A DNA stretch of 64,000 bases from Bradyrhizobium sp. cir1 (GCF_014198245.1 NZ_JACIHE010000011.1:124001-188000); one strand, 5' to 3'. Counted from the first letter of the stretch, positions 42,309-52,358 are shown. Notes: a model not told the origin generated them from the sequence alone. Made by a program: numbers and translations.

Positions 42309-43769
42309 TCAGACGGTTTCCAGCGCCGTCGGCACGAAGTCCGGCGTGTCGGTGGACTGATAGTTGAAGGTGACGTCCTTCCAGACATCGAGCGCTGCCT
42401 TCAGCGGCGTGCAGGTCTGGGCCGCCTTGGCCAGGATCTCAGGCCCTTCGTGGACGTAGTCGCGGCCTTCGTTGCGAGCGAGGATCATCGCTTCCAGCGC
42501 CACGCGATTGGCGGTCGCGCCGGCCGCAATCCCCATGGGATGGCCGATGGTGCCGCCGCCGAATTGCAGCACGACGTCCTCGCCGAGCAGGTCGAGCAGC
42601 TGGTGCATCTGGCCGGCATGGATGCCGCCGGAAGCCACCGGCATCAACTTGTTGAGGCTCGCCCAGGACTGGTCGAAGAACAGGCCATGCTCGAGCTTCA
42701 TCGGGTTGAAGTCCTCGCGGCAGACATCGTAATAGCCGCGCGTGGTGTTGGGATCGCCTTCGAGCTTGCCGACCACCGTGCCAGCGTGGATGTGGTCGAC
42801 ACCGGCGAGGCGCATCCATTTGGCGATCACGCGGAACGACACGCCGTGGCTCTTCTGCCGCGTGTAGGTCGAGTGACCAGCGCGGTGCAGATGCAGGATC
42901 ATGTCATTGCGCCGCGCCCATTTGGACATCGACTGGATCGCGGTGTAGCCGATCACGAGGTCGATCATGACGACGATCGAGCCGAGCTCCTTGGCGAACT
43001 CCGCACGCTCATACATGTCCTCCATCGTCCCAGCGGTGATGTTGAGGTAAGTCCCCTTCACCTCGCCGGTGGCCGCCTGGGCGCGGTTCACCGCCTCCAT
43101 GCAGTAGAGGAAACGCTCGCGCCAATGCATGAAGGGCTGCGAGTTGATGTTCTCGTCGTCCTTGGTGAAGTCGAGCCCGCCCTTCAACGCCTCGAAGACC
43201 ACGCGGCCGTAATTGCGGCCGGACAGACCGAGCTTGGGCTTGACCGTCGCACCCAGCAGCGGCCGGCCGAACTTGTCGAGCCGCTCGCGCTCGACCACGA
43301 TGCCGGTCGCAGGGCCCTGGAACGTCTTCACATAGGCGACCGGGAAACGCATGTCCTCGAGCCGCAGTGCCTTCAGCGGCTTGAAGCCGAAGACGTTGCC
43401 GATGATCGAAGCCGAGAGGTTGGCGATCGAGCCCGGCTCGAACAGATCGAGGTCATAGGCGATGTAGGCGAAATAGGAGCCCGGCGAGCCCGGCACCGGA
43501 TCGACACGATAGCATTTCGCGCGATACTTCTCGGCGGCCGTCAGGCGATCGGTCCACACCACCGTCCAGGTCGCGGTCGAGGATTCACCGGCGACCGCCG
43601 CCGAGGCCTCGATCGGATCGACGCCCTCCTGCGGCGTCACGCGGAACAGCGCGATGACGTCGGTGTCCTTCGGCACATAGTCGGGCTCCCAATAGCCCAT
43701 GCGCTTGTATTCCATGACGCCCGAGCGATAGCGCTCTTTGCCGTGGACCGTGCCGGAGTGTACGTTCAT
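42309..43769 (-). CDS. cbbL: RuBisCO large subunit, form IC
   Basis: 486 residues. Fixes CO2 onto ribulose-1,5-bisphosphate. Seen: GATVKPKLGLSGRNYGR, the carbamylation loop GLDFTKDDENINSQPF with the activating Lys, HRAGHSTYTR, loop 6 HAGTVVGKLEGDP, and LQFGGGTIGHPMG. The N-terminus (YRSGVMEYKRMGYWEPDYVP) is of red type. Expected holoenzyme is L8S8. Confidence 0.97.
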   Translation of the reverse strand: MNVHSGTVHGKERYRSGVMEYKRMGYWEPDYVPKDTDVIALFRVTPQEGVDPIEASAAVAGESSTATWTVVWTDRLTAAEKYRAKCYRVDPVPGSPGSYFAYIAYDLDLFEPGSIANLSASIIGNVFGFKPLKALRLEDMRFPVAYVKTFQGPATGIVVERERLDKFGRPLLGATVKPKLGLSGRNYGRVVFEALKGGLDFTKDDENINSQPFMHWRERFLYCMEAVNRAQAATGEVKGTYLNITAGTMEDMYERAEFAKELGSIVVMIDLVIGYTAIQSMSKWARRNDMILHLHRAGHSTYTRQKSHGVSFRVIAKWMRLAGVDHIHAGTVVGKLEGDPNTTRGYYDVCREDFNPMKLEHGLFFDQSWASLNKLMPVASGGIHAGQMHQLLDLLGEDVVLQFGGGTIGHPMGIAAGATANRVALEAMILARNEGRDYVHEGPEILAKAAQTCTPLKAALDVWKDVTFNYQSTDTPDFVPTALETV

Positions 43770-43806
43770 GTCTCTCTCCTGCTCTTCTCTTTGCTCTTCT
43801 GATTGA

Positions 43807-44892
43807 TTAGGCCGCGACGGGCTCGCGGGCGTCGATGCGTGGGTCGAGCTCGCCGGCGCGGTACCGCCGCGCCATCTCGCTCATCGGGACCACCTTGATC
43901 TTGCTGGCGTGGCCCGCGGTGCCGAACTGCTCGAACCGCTCGCGGCAAAGCTCTCGCATCGCATCCATCGCGGGTTTGAGGAATTTGCGCGGATCGAACT
44001 CATTGCGGCTCTGGGTGGCGACCTTGCGAAACACGGCGGTCATTGCGAGGCGGCAATCGGTGTCGATATTGACCTTGCGCACCCCACTCTTGATGCCGCG
44101 GACGATCTCCTCGACCGGCACGCCCCAGGTCTGTGGCATCTCGCCACCGAACTGATTGAACATGTCCTGGAGCGGCTGCGGCACCGAGGAGGAGCCGTGC
44201 ATGACGAGATGCGTATTCGGCAGCCGGCGATGGATCTCCTCAACCACCTGCATCGCCAGGATGTCGCCATCGGGCTTGCGACTGAACTTGTAGGCGCCGT
44301 GCGAGGTGCCCATCGCGATAGCCAGCGCATCGACTTTCGTTGCGCGGACGAAATCCACCGCCTGGTCCGGATCGGTCAGCAGCTGGTCGTGGCTGACCTT
44401 GCCCTCGACGCCATGACCATCTTCCTGTTCGCCGCCGCCGTGTTCCAGCGAGCCGAGCACACCGAGCTCGCCTTCGACGGAGGCACCCACCCAATGAGCG
44501 AGATCGACGACGCGGCGGGTGATCGCGACATTGTAGTCATAATCGGCCGCCGTCTTGGCGTCGGCCTTGAGCGAGCCGTCCATCATCACCGAGGTGAAGC
44601 CATGGGCGATAGCCGAGGCGCAGGTCGCCTCGTCATTGCCGTGGTCCTGGTGCATGCAGAGCGGGATGTCCGGATAGGTCCGCTCCAGCGCGTCGATCAT
44701 GTGCGAGAGCATGAGATCGCCGGCATAGCTGCGCGCGCCGCGTGAGGCCTGGATGATCACGGGCGCATCGACCTCGGCCGCCGCCTGCATGATCGCGATG
44801 CCCTGCTCCATGTTGTTGATGTTGAACGCCGGCACGGCGTAACCGTGGCTCGCGGCGTGATCGAGCAATTGGCGAAGCGTGATACGGGCCAA
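43807..44892 (-). CDS. cbbA: Class II fructose-bisphosphate (sedoheptulose-bisphosphate) aldolase
   Basis: 361 residues. Zinc-dependent aldolase: LCMHQDHGNDEATC and HGSSSVPQPL contain metal histidines, and FTSVMMDGSLK and GVRKVNIDTDCRLA are class II signatures. Produces FBP/SBP in RuBP regeneration. It lies 12 bases after cbbT and 37 bases before cbbL. Confidence 0.95.
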   Translation of the reverse strand: MARITLRQLLDHAASHGYAVPAFNINNMEQGIAIMQAAAEVDAPVIIQASRGARSYAGDLMLSHMIDALERTYPDIPLCMHQDHGNDEATCASAIAHGFTSVMMDGSLKADAKTAADYDYNVAITRRVVDLAHWVGASVEGELGVLGSLEHGGGEQEDGHGVEGKVSHDQLLTDPDQAVDFVRATKVDALAIAMGTSHGAYKFSRKPDGDILAMQVVEEIHRRLPNTHLVMHGSSSVPQPLQDMFNQFGGEMPQTWGVPVEEIVRGIKSGVRKVNIDTDCRLAMTAVFRKVATQSRNEFDPRKFLKPAMDAMRELCRERFEQFGTAGHASKIKVVPMSEMARRYRAGELDPRIDAREPVAA

Positions 44893-44904
44893 GGGTCGTC
44901 CTCC

Positions 44905-46923
44905 TTATTGGCTCTTGCGGGCGATTGCCCGGCGGGCCGCTTCCGCAATGCTTTGCGGTGTGATGCCGAATTCGCGGTACAGCACCGGCGCCGGCGCCGA
45001 GGCGCCGAAACCGCGCATGCCGACGAATTCACCGTCAGTGCCGATCCAGCGCGACCAGTCGCCCTGCACGGCCGCCTCGATGCCGACGCGCGGCGCGGTG
45101 CCGAGCACGGAGGCGCGGTAGTCGTCCGGTTGCTCCGCGAACAGCGCGAAGCACGGTGCGGAGACCACCGCTGCACGAATGTGCTCAGTCGCGAGCAGGC
45201 GCGCGGCTTCCATTGCAATCGACACTTCCGAGCCGGTTGCCATCAGCGTTATGTCGCGGCCGCCATCCGGCGAGACGACGAGATAGGCACCGTTCGCGAC
45301 GCGGTTTCTGCCGCGCACATCGCTGCGGAAGGTCGGCAAAGCCTGCCGCGACAGGCACAGCACGGACGGACGATGCTCCGCAGCAAGTGCGCAATCCCAG
45401 GCCTCCAGCGTCTCCACGGCATCAGCCGGCCGGAACACGAGCAGGTTGGGAATGACGCGCAGCGCCGCGAGATGCTCGACCGGCTGGTGCGTCGGGCCAT
45501 CCTCTCCGAGACCGATGGAGTCGTGGGTCATCACATGGATGACGCGCAGCCGCATCAGGGCCGCAAGGCGGATCGCAGGCCGGCTGTAATCGGAGAACGC
45601 GAGGAACGTACCGCCGTAGGGGATGAAGCCACCATGCAGCGCGAGGCCGTTCATCGCGGCGGCCATGCCGTGCTCGCGGATGCCGTAGTGGATGTAGTCG
45701 CCGGCGAATGCACCGTTCTTGACCGGCGCCTGCGCCTTGGCATGCGTCAGGTTCGAATGGGTCAGGTCCGCGGAGCCGCCGACCAGGCCGGGAATCGTCC
45801 CGGCGATGCCGTCGAGCACCTGTTGCGAGGCCTGCCGCGTCGCAAGCTTCGGCCGCTCGCTGGCAAAGCGCTCGCGCAATTTTGCGGCGGCCAGCGCATA
45901 GGCGGCCGGCAGCGCCGCGGCCTTGCCCTCGACGAACAGGTCGCGCTGCTCTGGCGTCGCATCTTCGTAACGATCGAGCCAGGCGAGCCGATCGACCTGC
46001 CCGCGCTGCCCGATCATCCGCCATGCCTTCTGGATCGTGACAGGCACCACAAAGGGCTGATAGTCCCAGCCGAGCGTCCGACGCGCCGCCGCCGTCTGCT
46101 CGGTGCCGAGCGGCGCGCCATGCGCCTTCTCGGTGCCCTGCCGATCAGGCGCGCCATAACCGATGATGGTGCGGCAGGCGATCAGCGACGGCTTTGCGGT
46201 CTCCCGCTCCTCCGCAATCGCCTGTGCGACGGCCTCAGGATCGTGCCCGTCGACGCGGCGCACCGACCAGCCGGAGGCGGCGAAGCGCGCGAGCTGGTCG
46301 TCCGACGTTGCAAGCGAGGTCGGACCGTCGATGGAGATGCCGTTGTCGTCGAACAGCACGATCAGCCGGCCGAGCCCGAGATGTCCGGCCAGCGAGATCG
46401 CCTCCTGGCTGATGCCCTCCATCAGGCAGCCGTCGCCGGCGATGACATAGGTGAAGTGATCGACGAGCTCGTCGCCATGCCGCGCATTGGCCATGCGCTC
46501 GGCGAGCGCCATGCCGACCGCGGTCGCAATGCCCTGCCCCAGCGGTCCCGTCGTGGTCTCGACGCCCGGGGTGTGGCCATATTCGGGATGCCCCGGCGTC
46601 TTCGAGCCCCATTGCCTGAAGGCCCTGATGTCGTCGAGGCTGACGTCGCCCCCGGTGAGGTGCAGCAGCGCATAGAGCAGCATCGAACCGTGGCCCGCCG
46701 ACAGCACGAAGCGGTCGCGGTCCGGCCAGTTGGGGTGAGCCGAGTCGAATTTCAGGAAGCGCGAGAACAGCACGGTCGCGACATCGGCCATGCCCATGGG
46801 CAGGCCGGGATGGCCCGACTGCGAGGTCTCGATGGCGTCGACCGCGAGGAAGCGGACGGCGTTGGCGAGATCGTTATGCGTGACCGCCGTGAGGTCGGCT
46901 TCGGCGTGGACGGAGATGTTCAT
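44905..46923 (-). CDS. cbbT: Transketolase
   Basis: 672 residues, TPP enzyme. GHPGLPMGMADV and SAGHGSMLLYALLHLTG near the N-terminus, the TPP motif GDGCLMEGISQEA, MTHDSIGLGEDGPTHQP in the middle domain, and a C-terminal domain. Transfers C2 units in the Calvin cycle. It is 16 bases after cbbP. Confidence 0.95.
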   Translation of the reverse strand: MNISVHAEADLTAVTHNDLANAVRFLAVDAIETSQSGHPGLPMGMADVATVLFSRFLKFDSAHPNWPDRDRFVLSAGHGSMLLYALLHLTGGDVSLDDIRAFRQWGSKTPGHPEYGHTPGVETTTGPLGQGIATAVGMALAERMANARHGDELVDHFTYVIAGDGCLMEGISQEAISLAGHLGLGRLIVLFDDNGISIDGPTSLATSDDQLARFAASGWSVRRVDGHDPEAVAQAIAEERETAKPSLIACRTIIGYGAPDRQGTEKAHGAPLGTEQTAAARRTLGWDYQPFVVPVTIQKAWRMIGQRGQVDRLAWLDRYEDATPEQRDLFVEGKAAALPAAYALAAAKLRERFASERPKLATRQASQQVLDGIAGTIPGLVGGSADLTHSNLTHAKAQAPVKNGAFAGDYIHYGIREHGMAAAMNGLALHGGFIPYGGTFLAFSDYSRPAIRLAALMRLRVIHVMTHDSIGLGEDGPTHQPVEHLAALRVIPNLLVFRPADAVETLEAWDCALAAEHRPSVLCLSRQALPTFRSDVRGRNRVANGAYLVVSPDGGRDITLMATGSEVSIAMEAARLLATEHIRAAVVSAPCFALFAEQPDDYRASVLGTAPRVGIEAAVQGDWSRWIGTDGEFVGMRGFGASAPAPVLYREFGITPQSIAEAARRAIARKSQ

Positions 46924-46939
46924 CGGATTCTCTCCCTGT

Positions 46940-47815
46940 TCACTTCAGGCTGCGCTTGCGCTCGATCAGCTGCATGATCAGCGGCGTCAGGATCAGCTGC
47001 ATCGCGAGGTCGAGCTTGGCGCCGGGGCAGACGATCGAATTCGCGCGCGACATCCAGCTCTGCGGCAGCATCGACAGCAGATAGGGGAAGTCGATGCCGC
47101 GCGGATTCTTGAAGCGGATCACGACCATCGATTCGTCCGGCGTCGGGATCCAGCGCGCGATGAACGGATTTGAGGTATCGACCGTCGGCACGCGCTGGAA
47201 GTTGATGTCGGTCTCGGTGAATTGCGGGCAGATGTAGTGGATGTAGTCGGGCATCCGCCGCAGGATCGTGTCGGTCACGGCCTCGGTCGAATAGCCGCGC
47301 GCGCTGCGGTCGCGGTGCAGCTTCTGGATCCATTCGAGATTGATGACGGGCACGACGCCGATCTTGAGGTCGGCATAGCGCGCGACGTTGACCTTGTCGG
47401 TGACGACGGCGCCGTGCAGGCCCTCATAGAACAGCAGGTCGGAGTTCTCCGGCAGTTGCTTCCAGTCGGTGAAGGTGCCGGGCGCCACGCCATGCAGCGC
47501 GGATTCCTCGGCGTCATGGACGTAGTGCCGCGTCACCGCGGTGCCGGTCTCGCCGTAGTCGCGGAAGGCGCGCTCCAGCTCCTCGAACAGGTTGGTCTCG
47601 GGGCTGAAATGGCTGAAGTGCTTGTTGCCGCGCTCGGCCTCCTTCGCCATCTGCGTGCGCATCTCGGCGCGGTCGTAGCGATGGAAGGCATCGCCTTCGA
47701 TGTAGACGGCGTTAACCTTCTCGCGGAAGAAGATCTGCTCGAAGGTCTTCTTGACCGAGGTGGTGCCCGCGCCGGAGGAGCCGGTGATGGAAATGATCGG
47801 ATGCTTCCTTGACAT
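46940..47815 (-). CDS. cbbP: Phosphoribulokinase
   Basis: 291 residues, the proteobacterial class. P-loop GSSGAGTTSVKKTF, YIEGDAFHRYDRAEM, and LLFYEGLHGAVVTD. Phosphorylates ribulose-5-P to RuBP. Lies 12 bases after cbbF and ends with the basic tail IERKRSLK. Confidence 0.95.
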   Translation of the reverse strand: MSRKHPIISITGSSGAGTTSVKKTFEQIFFREKVNAVYIEGDAFHRYDRAEMRTQMAKEAERGNKHFSHFSPETNLFEELERAFRDYGETGTAVTRHYVHDAEESALHGVAPGTFTDWKQLPENSDLLFYEGLHGAVVTDKVNVARYADLKIGVVPVINLEWIQKLHRDRSARGYSTEAVTDTILRRMPDYIHYICPQFTETDINFQRVPTVDTSNPFIARWIPTPDESMVVIRFKNPRGIDFPYLLSMLPQSWMSRANSIVCPGAKLDLAMQLILTPLIMQLIERKRSLK

Positions 47816-47827
47816 GGGACGCCTCGC

Positions 47828-48865
47828 TCAGAGTCGGAAGAATCCGCGCCGCGCGAACAGCGGCGCTGAGACGCTGGCAACCAGCAGCGGATCGCAGTGC
47901 AATTCCTCGACGCGCCGCACCTCGTTGCTCGAGCCCATGATCAGCGGCACGCGCTGGTGCAGGCTTTGCGCTGCGAGGTCGAGGATGCGCTCGCGCCCGG
48001 TGGTGGCGGAGCCGCCGGCCTGCTCGATGATCATCGCCATCGGGTGCGCCTCGTAAGTGAGGCGCAGGCGGCCGTCGCCATAGCCTGGGCGCGCGTCCGA
48101 GGGATAGAGGAACACGCCGCCGCGGGTGAGGATGCGATAGGCCTCGGCAACCAGCGAGCCGATCCAGCGCATGTTGAAATCATGGTTGGCGGGTCCCTCG
48201 ACGCCGGCGAGGCATTCGTCGATGAAGGCACGCACCGGCGAGTCCCAATGCCGGCGGTTCGATGCGTTGATCGCGAACTCCTCGCAGGCCTCGGATATCT
48301 GCACGGCGCTGCGCGCGAGGCGGAAGCAGCCGGCCTTGCGGTCGAGCGTGAAGATGTCGACGCCGTCGCCGAGCGTCAGCACCAGCGAGGTTTGCGGGCC
48401 GTAGGTGACGAAGCCCGCCGCGAGCTGCGCCGAGCCGCGCTGGTGGAAGGCGAGCGTGATGTCATCAGGCGCGGGCAGGATCGAGAAGATCGTGCCGACG
48501 GTCATGTTGATGTCGATATTGGAGGAGCCGTCGAGCGGATCGATCGCGACGCAGATGCGGCCTTCGCGGTCGCAGATCTGCGGCTCGCGCATCTCCTCCG
48601 ACGCCAGCGCCGCGACCGGCAGCTTGCCGAGGCAGCGGCGCAGGATCGCATCCGCCTGCACGTCGAGATTCCGCTGGGCATCGCCGTCGCTGTTGCGGCC
48701 GGTGGTCAGGCCCGAAGCGTCCGCCAGATCGCCGGTGGCAATGAGGTCGGCGATCTCGATCGCGGCCGCCGCGATGGCGTCGACTGCGGCCGCCACCGCC
48801 AGCGCGTGCGGCGCGGTCTCTGAATACCGTTGAAGGTGGTCGTCCAGCCTGAGTTGCCCGGTCAT
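47828..48865 (-). CDS. cbbF: Class I fructose-1,6-bisphosphatase
   Basis: 345 residues. Metal site CVAIDPLDGSSNIDINMTVG, substrate-side VLTLGDGVDIFTLD and the C-terminal EQAGGSATTGRERILDL. First gene of the operon. ATG at 48865 (MTGQLRLDD) chosen because it fits the family N-terminus; an upstream in-frame Met would add ten residues. Confidence 0.94.
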   Translation of the reverse strand: MTGQLRLDDHLQRYSETAPHALAVAAAVDAIAAAAIEIADLIATGDLADASGLTTGRNSDGDAQRNLDVQADAILRRCLGKLPVAALASEEMREPQICDREGRICVAIDPLDGSSNIDINMTVGTIFSILPAPDDITLAFHQRGSAQLAAGFVTYGPQTSLVLTLGDGVDIFTLDRKAGCFRLARSAVQISEACEEFAINASNRRHWDSPVRAFIDECLAGVEGPANHDFNMRWIGSLVAEAYRILTRGGVFLYPSDARPGYGDGRLRLTYEAHPMAMIIEQAGGSATTGRERILDLAAQSLHQRVPLIMGSSNEVRRVEELHCDPLLVASVSAPLFARRGFFRL

Positions 48866-48984
48866 CTGCGTCCATCCCCTGGGCCGGCGCCGCATCCATT
48901 GCCTCCAGGCTGGAGGTCGGTGCGATCAGTCCCGGCATCAGGAGATTGACAGGGGCAGCTTAATAAGGAAAATTTCTATTCATA
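48866..48984. promoter_or_regulatory. cbb operon promoter: cbbR-cbbF divergent control region
   Basis: 119 bases between cbbR and cbbF. The AT-rich part 48959-48988 (TTAATAAGGAAAATTTCTAT, then TCATAATGA) has T-N11-A / TNA pairs typical of LysR-type CbbR sites and overlaps the cbbR start codon. A TTGACA at 48946 with AAAATT 17 bases later could serve cbbR. Confidence 0.6.
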
Positions 48985-49962
48985 ATGAGCGCCAAAGAAT
49001 TTTCTTATAATGGCCCCGGCCATGCGGCGGCCCAGCTCCGGCATCTGACGATCCGGCAGCTTCGGTCGCTTGCGGCGCTGTCGGCCAAGGGCAGCGTGAC
49101 GGCGGCCTCCGGCCATCTCGGCCTGACGCAGCCGGCCGTGACCCAGCAGCTCCGGCAGCTTCAGGACCTCGCCGGCCTGCCGCTGGTGCAGCGGACCGGC
49201 GACGGCATGCTGCTGACGGAGGCGGGCAAGGAGGTGCTGGCGCTGGCCGAGCGGGTCGAAGCCGCGATCATGGATTGCCAGGGCTCGCTCGACCTGCTTG
49301 CGGGGCGGACCGGCGGCACGGTGCAGCTCGGCGCGGTCTCGACCGCGAAATATTTCGTGCCGCATGCGATCGCGGCGTTCTCGAAGCGGCACCCCAAGAT
49401 CGAGATCAAGCTCACCATCGGCAATCGCGAGGAGATCCGCGAGGCCATGCACGGCTACGACCTCGATTTCGCGGTGATGGGTCGGCCACCGGCCGACGTC
49501 AGCGTCGACGTCCGTCAGCTCGGACGCAATCCGCACGTCATCGTCGCGCGCAAGGGGCACTGGCTGGAGAAGGATTCCGGCCTCAGCCTAACCGATCTCG
49601 TGCACGAGACCTTCCTCACCCGCGAGCCCGGCTCGGGCACGCGGACGCTGATGGAGGGCATGTTCCAGAGGTCGGATCTCGAGCCGATCATCGGCATGGA
49701 GATGAGCAGCAACGAGACCATCAAGCAGGCGGTGATCGCCGGGCTCGGCATCGCCTTCATCTCGGCCCACACGGTCGCGCATGAGCTCACCGAGGGCCGG
49801 CTCATCGTGCTCGATGTCGCCGGCCTGCCGATCGTCCGCCAGTGGTACGTGATCCGTCGCAGCGACAAGGTGCTGCTGCCGCCGGCGCAGGCGATGTTCG
49901 ATTTCCTTGGCTCCGAAGGGTCGAACTATCTGCCAGTCGTGCCGGAGTTCGGCGGGCCATAG
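48985..49962 (+). CDS. cbbR: CbbR, LysR-type regulator of the Calvin cycle operon
   Basis: 325 residues. N-terminal winged helix (LTIRQLRSLAALSAKGSVTA, HLGLTQPAVTQQLRQLQDLA) and a C-terminal periplasmic-binding-like effector domain (about 100-310). Divergent from cbbF, the classical arrangement. Expected to activate cbbF-E when RuBP, NADPH or another reductive-metabolism signal accumulates, and to repress itself. Confidence 0.93.
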   Translation: MSAKEFSYNGPGHAAAQLRHLTIRQLRSLAALSAKGSVTAASGHLGLTQPAVTQQLRQLQDLAGLPLVQRTGDGMLLTEAGKEVLALAERVEAAIMDCQGSLDLLAGRTGGTVQLGAVSTAKYFVPHAIAAFSKRHPKIEIKLTIGNREEIREAMHGYDLDFAVMGRPPADVSVDVRQLGRNPHVIVARKGHWLEKDSGLSLTDLVHETFLTREPGSGTRTLMEGMFQRSDLEPIIGMEMSSNETIKQAVIAGLGIAFISAHTVAHELTEGRLIVLDVAGLPIVRQWYVIRRSDKVLLPPAQAMFDFLGSEGSNYLPVVPEFGGP

Positions 49963-49973
49963 CCCGCCGGTGC

Positions 49974-50066
49974 CTACGCCATCAGCTTCATCGCGATGGT
50001 CGCCGCCAGAATGACGATGATCTGCAGCAGGCGCTCGGTCGTGAAGATGCGGTTGAAGGTGGTCAT
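49974..50066 (-). CDS. Very small membrane peptide (30 aa)
   Basis: Found by reading. MTTFNRIFTTERLLQIIVIL then AATIAMKLMA: one membrane helix with a short polar N-terminus. A GGAGG lies 13 bases before the ATG, rather far. It lies just after the convergent cbbR stop. Plausible but short; coding is not proven. Confidence 0.4.
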   Translation of the reverse strand: MTTFNRIFTTERLLQIIVILAATIAMKLMA

Positions 50067-50204
50067 CGCTCGCCCCCGGCCTCCGTGAAGGAGATCTCGA
50101 TCGGGATGTTGCTAGCACAAGCGGGCATCGAGACAACTCGGTAGTCGCCCCGGGTCGCCCGGCCCCGACAGGGCCGGTTGCGCCCCGCCCTGCGCGGCGG
50201 GCAA

Positions 50205-50402
50205 TCAGGCCGCGAGCGGAGCGGCGTGGTCCATGCGCGCGGCGAAATAGGCTTCCAGCTCCGTCAGCGCCCGTGCTTCCCACTCCCTCGCCTGCTCCAG
50301 CAGCGACCAGCTCTGGCCCGGGCGGAATGCGGCGGTCTGGCGATAGAGCGATGCGATGCCGCGATAGCGACGCACGTTCTCCAAGATGGCGTGACCGTTC
50401 AT
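50205..50402 (-). CDS. Small helical protein (65 aa)
   Basis: MNGHAILENVRRYRGIASLY then QTAAFRPGQSWSLLEQAREW and ALTELEAYFAARMDHAAPLA. It is the intact relative of the frameshifted gene at 39735. A short GAGGGAG Shine-Dalgarno precedes the ATG. Unknown function; the same kind of gene flanks both ends of the cbb region. Confidence 0.65.
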   Translation of the reverse strand: MNGHAILENVRRYRGIASLYRQTAAFRPGQSWSLLEQAREWEARALTELEAYFAARMDHAAPLAA

Positions 50403-50540
50403 GTCTAGAAACTCCCTCGTCATTCCCGGGGGAGAAATTGCGGGCAAATCTTTTTCGAAAAGTTAGCGGCGAGCAGCAAGCTCGCGCATGGTTGCCGGAC
50501 TGTTGCGCGGGCGCAACGTGCACGCTCGCGCAACGCCGAA

Positions 50541-50960
50541 TTATTGCGAATTCGTTGCCGCGCTCTTGCCCGAAGGCTTCAGCCCGTCGCGGCTGATGAT
50601 GGTCATCGTCTCGCGGCAGAGATCGGCGAGGCCGATCAGGAGCACGGCGAGCAGGCAGAACAGGTTGATGGAATCGGCATTCGCGCTGGTTAGCGGGGTG
50701 AACTCGAAGAACGGCGGAATGAACGCCCACCACACCAGCAGGATGGTGAGCAGCGCGGCGAATGTCGCCGCCGGCACGCCCGCGACAAGCGCAAGCACGA
50801 ACAGGCCGGGCAGGAACGCTGCGAAATAAAGCTTTGCGCCAAGCGCGACGCAGACGCCCTGAAGCAGGGCCGACACTGCGACGATGACTAGGCCCAGCAG
50901 GAACGCCTGCCACGACCATGGCCGTACCCGCGGTACGCCAAACAGCCCCGCACGCCTCAT
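50541..50960 (-). CDS. DUF4118 membrane protein
   Basis: 139 residues with four membrane helices, of the KdpD-like DUF4118 type (LYFAAFLPGLFVLALVAGVP, LTILLVWWAFIPPFFEF, NLFCLLAVLLIGLADLC). No kinase domain follows, so it is a free-standing membrane module of unknown function. Confidence 0.7.
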   Translation of the reverse strand: MRRAGLFGVPRVRPWSWQAFLLGLVIVAVSALLQGVCVALGAKLYFAAFLPGLFVLALVAGVPAATFAALLTILLVWWAFIPPFFEFTPLTSANADSINLFCLLAVLLIGLADLCRETMTIISRDGLKPSGKSAATNSQ

Positions 50961-51122
50961 CAGCCTCCCCCTGCCGCCCGTTAACCAGGTCCGATTGCGA
51001 CGAAAGTACTACAGCTGCAACCAATCCGCGAGATGGAAATTGCGGCCCACACGGCATGGTACGGCCACGAATCTGCGGCTTGGTAAACACCCGCATCGCA
51101 CAATTTCCGTCCCGGCCGGCCG

Positions 51123-52307
51123 CTACTCGGTGGCCGCATAGAGCAGGCCCGCGACGGGCAGAGCGAGGCCAATGGCCGATGCGAGCGTCCAGCCGCCTTG
51201 CGCGAAGGCCCAGGCGCCGATCGCGGCGCCGGCGGCGAAGAACGTCGCCATATAGAGGCCGTTGAGGCGGCTGCGGTGCTCGTGCCCGAGCGTGAAGATG
51301 GCGCGGAAGCCGAGCACGACGTTGCCCTGCACGCCGATATCGATGGCAATGGCGGCCACGACCAATCCGGAGAGGTTCAGCATCGAGCCGGGCGCGCCGA
51401 TATAGGTCGCGAGGAAGCCGGCGGCCGCGAGCAGCATCGCAACCAGCGTCGCGATGCGGCTATGGCCGTGATCGGCGAGCCGGCCCGCGATCGGAGCTGC
51501 GAAGACGCCCGCGACGCCGGCGAGCGCGAACAGCGCGATGCCGCGCTGGGAGAAGCCGAACGCGCCGGCGAGCTGGAGCGGCGCGACGGTCCAGAACAGG
51601 GTGAAGCAGCCGAACAGGCTCGCCTGGTAGAGCGCGCGGCGCCGGAGCAGCGGCGTGGTCCGGGCCAGATGCGGCATCGACAGCAGCAGCGTGCCGTAAT
51701 GCATGCGCGCGACGGGCTTGCGCTTCGGCAGCGCCATCCAGAGCGCGGCCGCGAGCACGATCATCAGCGCAGCGGATGCGAAGAACACCGCATGCCACGA
51801 CGAGGCCGCGGTGACGAAGCTCGACACCGGGCGCGCCAGCATGATGCCCAGCATCAGGCCGGTCGAGACGTTGCCGACGACGCGGCCGCGGATCGCCGCG
51901 GGCGCCAGATGCGCGGCATAGGGAATGATGATCTGCACCGCGACCGAGCCAAGGCCGATGAACAGCGCGGCCACCAGGAACGGCAGCGCATGGGTGGCGA
52001 AGGCGGCGGCGAGCAATGCGGCGGCGCCGAGCGTGATGACGGAGCAGATCAGCGCGCGGTTCTCGACGAGATCGCCGAGCGGCACGATGAAGAGCAGCCC
52101 CACGCCATAGCCGATCTGGGTCATGGTCACGATCAGCCCCGCCGCCGCATGGGACAGGCCGAGCGCGGCGCTGATCGGGGCGATCAGCGGCTGGGCGTAA
52201 TAGAGGTTGGCGGCGACCATGCCACAGGCCGCGGCAAGCACGAAGGTCAGGCGCTGCGACACCGCATCCGGCTCGGGCGCGGTCTCGATCGTGGCATTCA
52301 TCGTCAT
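51123..52307 (-). CDS. MFS transporter
   Basis: 394 residues, 12 membrane helices. Seen: VAANLYYAQPLIAPISAALG in helix 1 and GYGVGLLFIVPLGDLVENR for the motif-A loop. Resembles sugar/drug-type DHA1 exporters. It follows the TetR gene on the same strand after a 51-base gap containing an operator that matches one upstream of tetR, so it is probably the regulated target. Confidence 0.85.
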   Translation of the reverse strand: MTMNATIETAPEPDAVSQRLTFVLAAACGMVAANLYYAQPLIAPISAALGLSHAAAGLIVTMTQIGYGVGLLFIVPLGDLVENRALICSVITLGAAALLAAAFATHALPFLVAALFIGLGSVAVQIIIPYAAHLAPAAIRGRVVGNVSTGLMLGIMLARPVSSFVTAASSWHAVFFASAALMIVLAAALWMALPKRKPVARMHYGTLLLSMPHLARTTPLLRRRALYQASLFGCFTLFWTVAPLQLAGAFGFSQRGIALFALAGVAGVFAAPIAGRLADHGHSRIATLVAMLLAAAGFLATYIGAPGSMLNLSGLVVAAIAIDIGVQGNVVLGFRAIFTLGHEHRSRLNGLYMATFFAAGAAIGAWAFAQGGWTLASAIGLALPVAGLLYAATE

Positions 52308-52327
52308 TGATGCAGTCTCCGATAATC

Positions 52328-52343
52328 GGGAACGATCATTCCC
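52328..52343. promoter_or_regulatory. TetR-type operator upstream of the MFS gene
   Basis: GGGAACGATCATTCCC, a near-perfect palindrome 20 bases before the MFS start, with ATAAT and TAATA flanks. It matches the operator at 52992 at 13 of 16 positions. Confidence 0.7.
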
Positions 52344-52358
52344 TAATAGGACATGAAT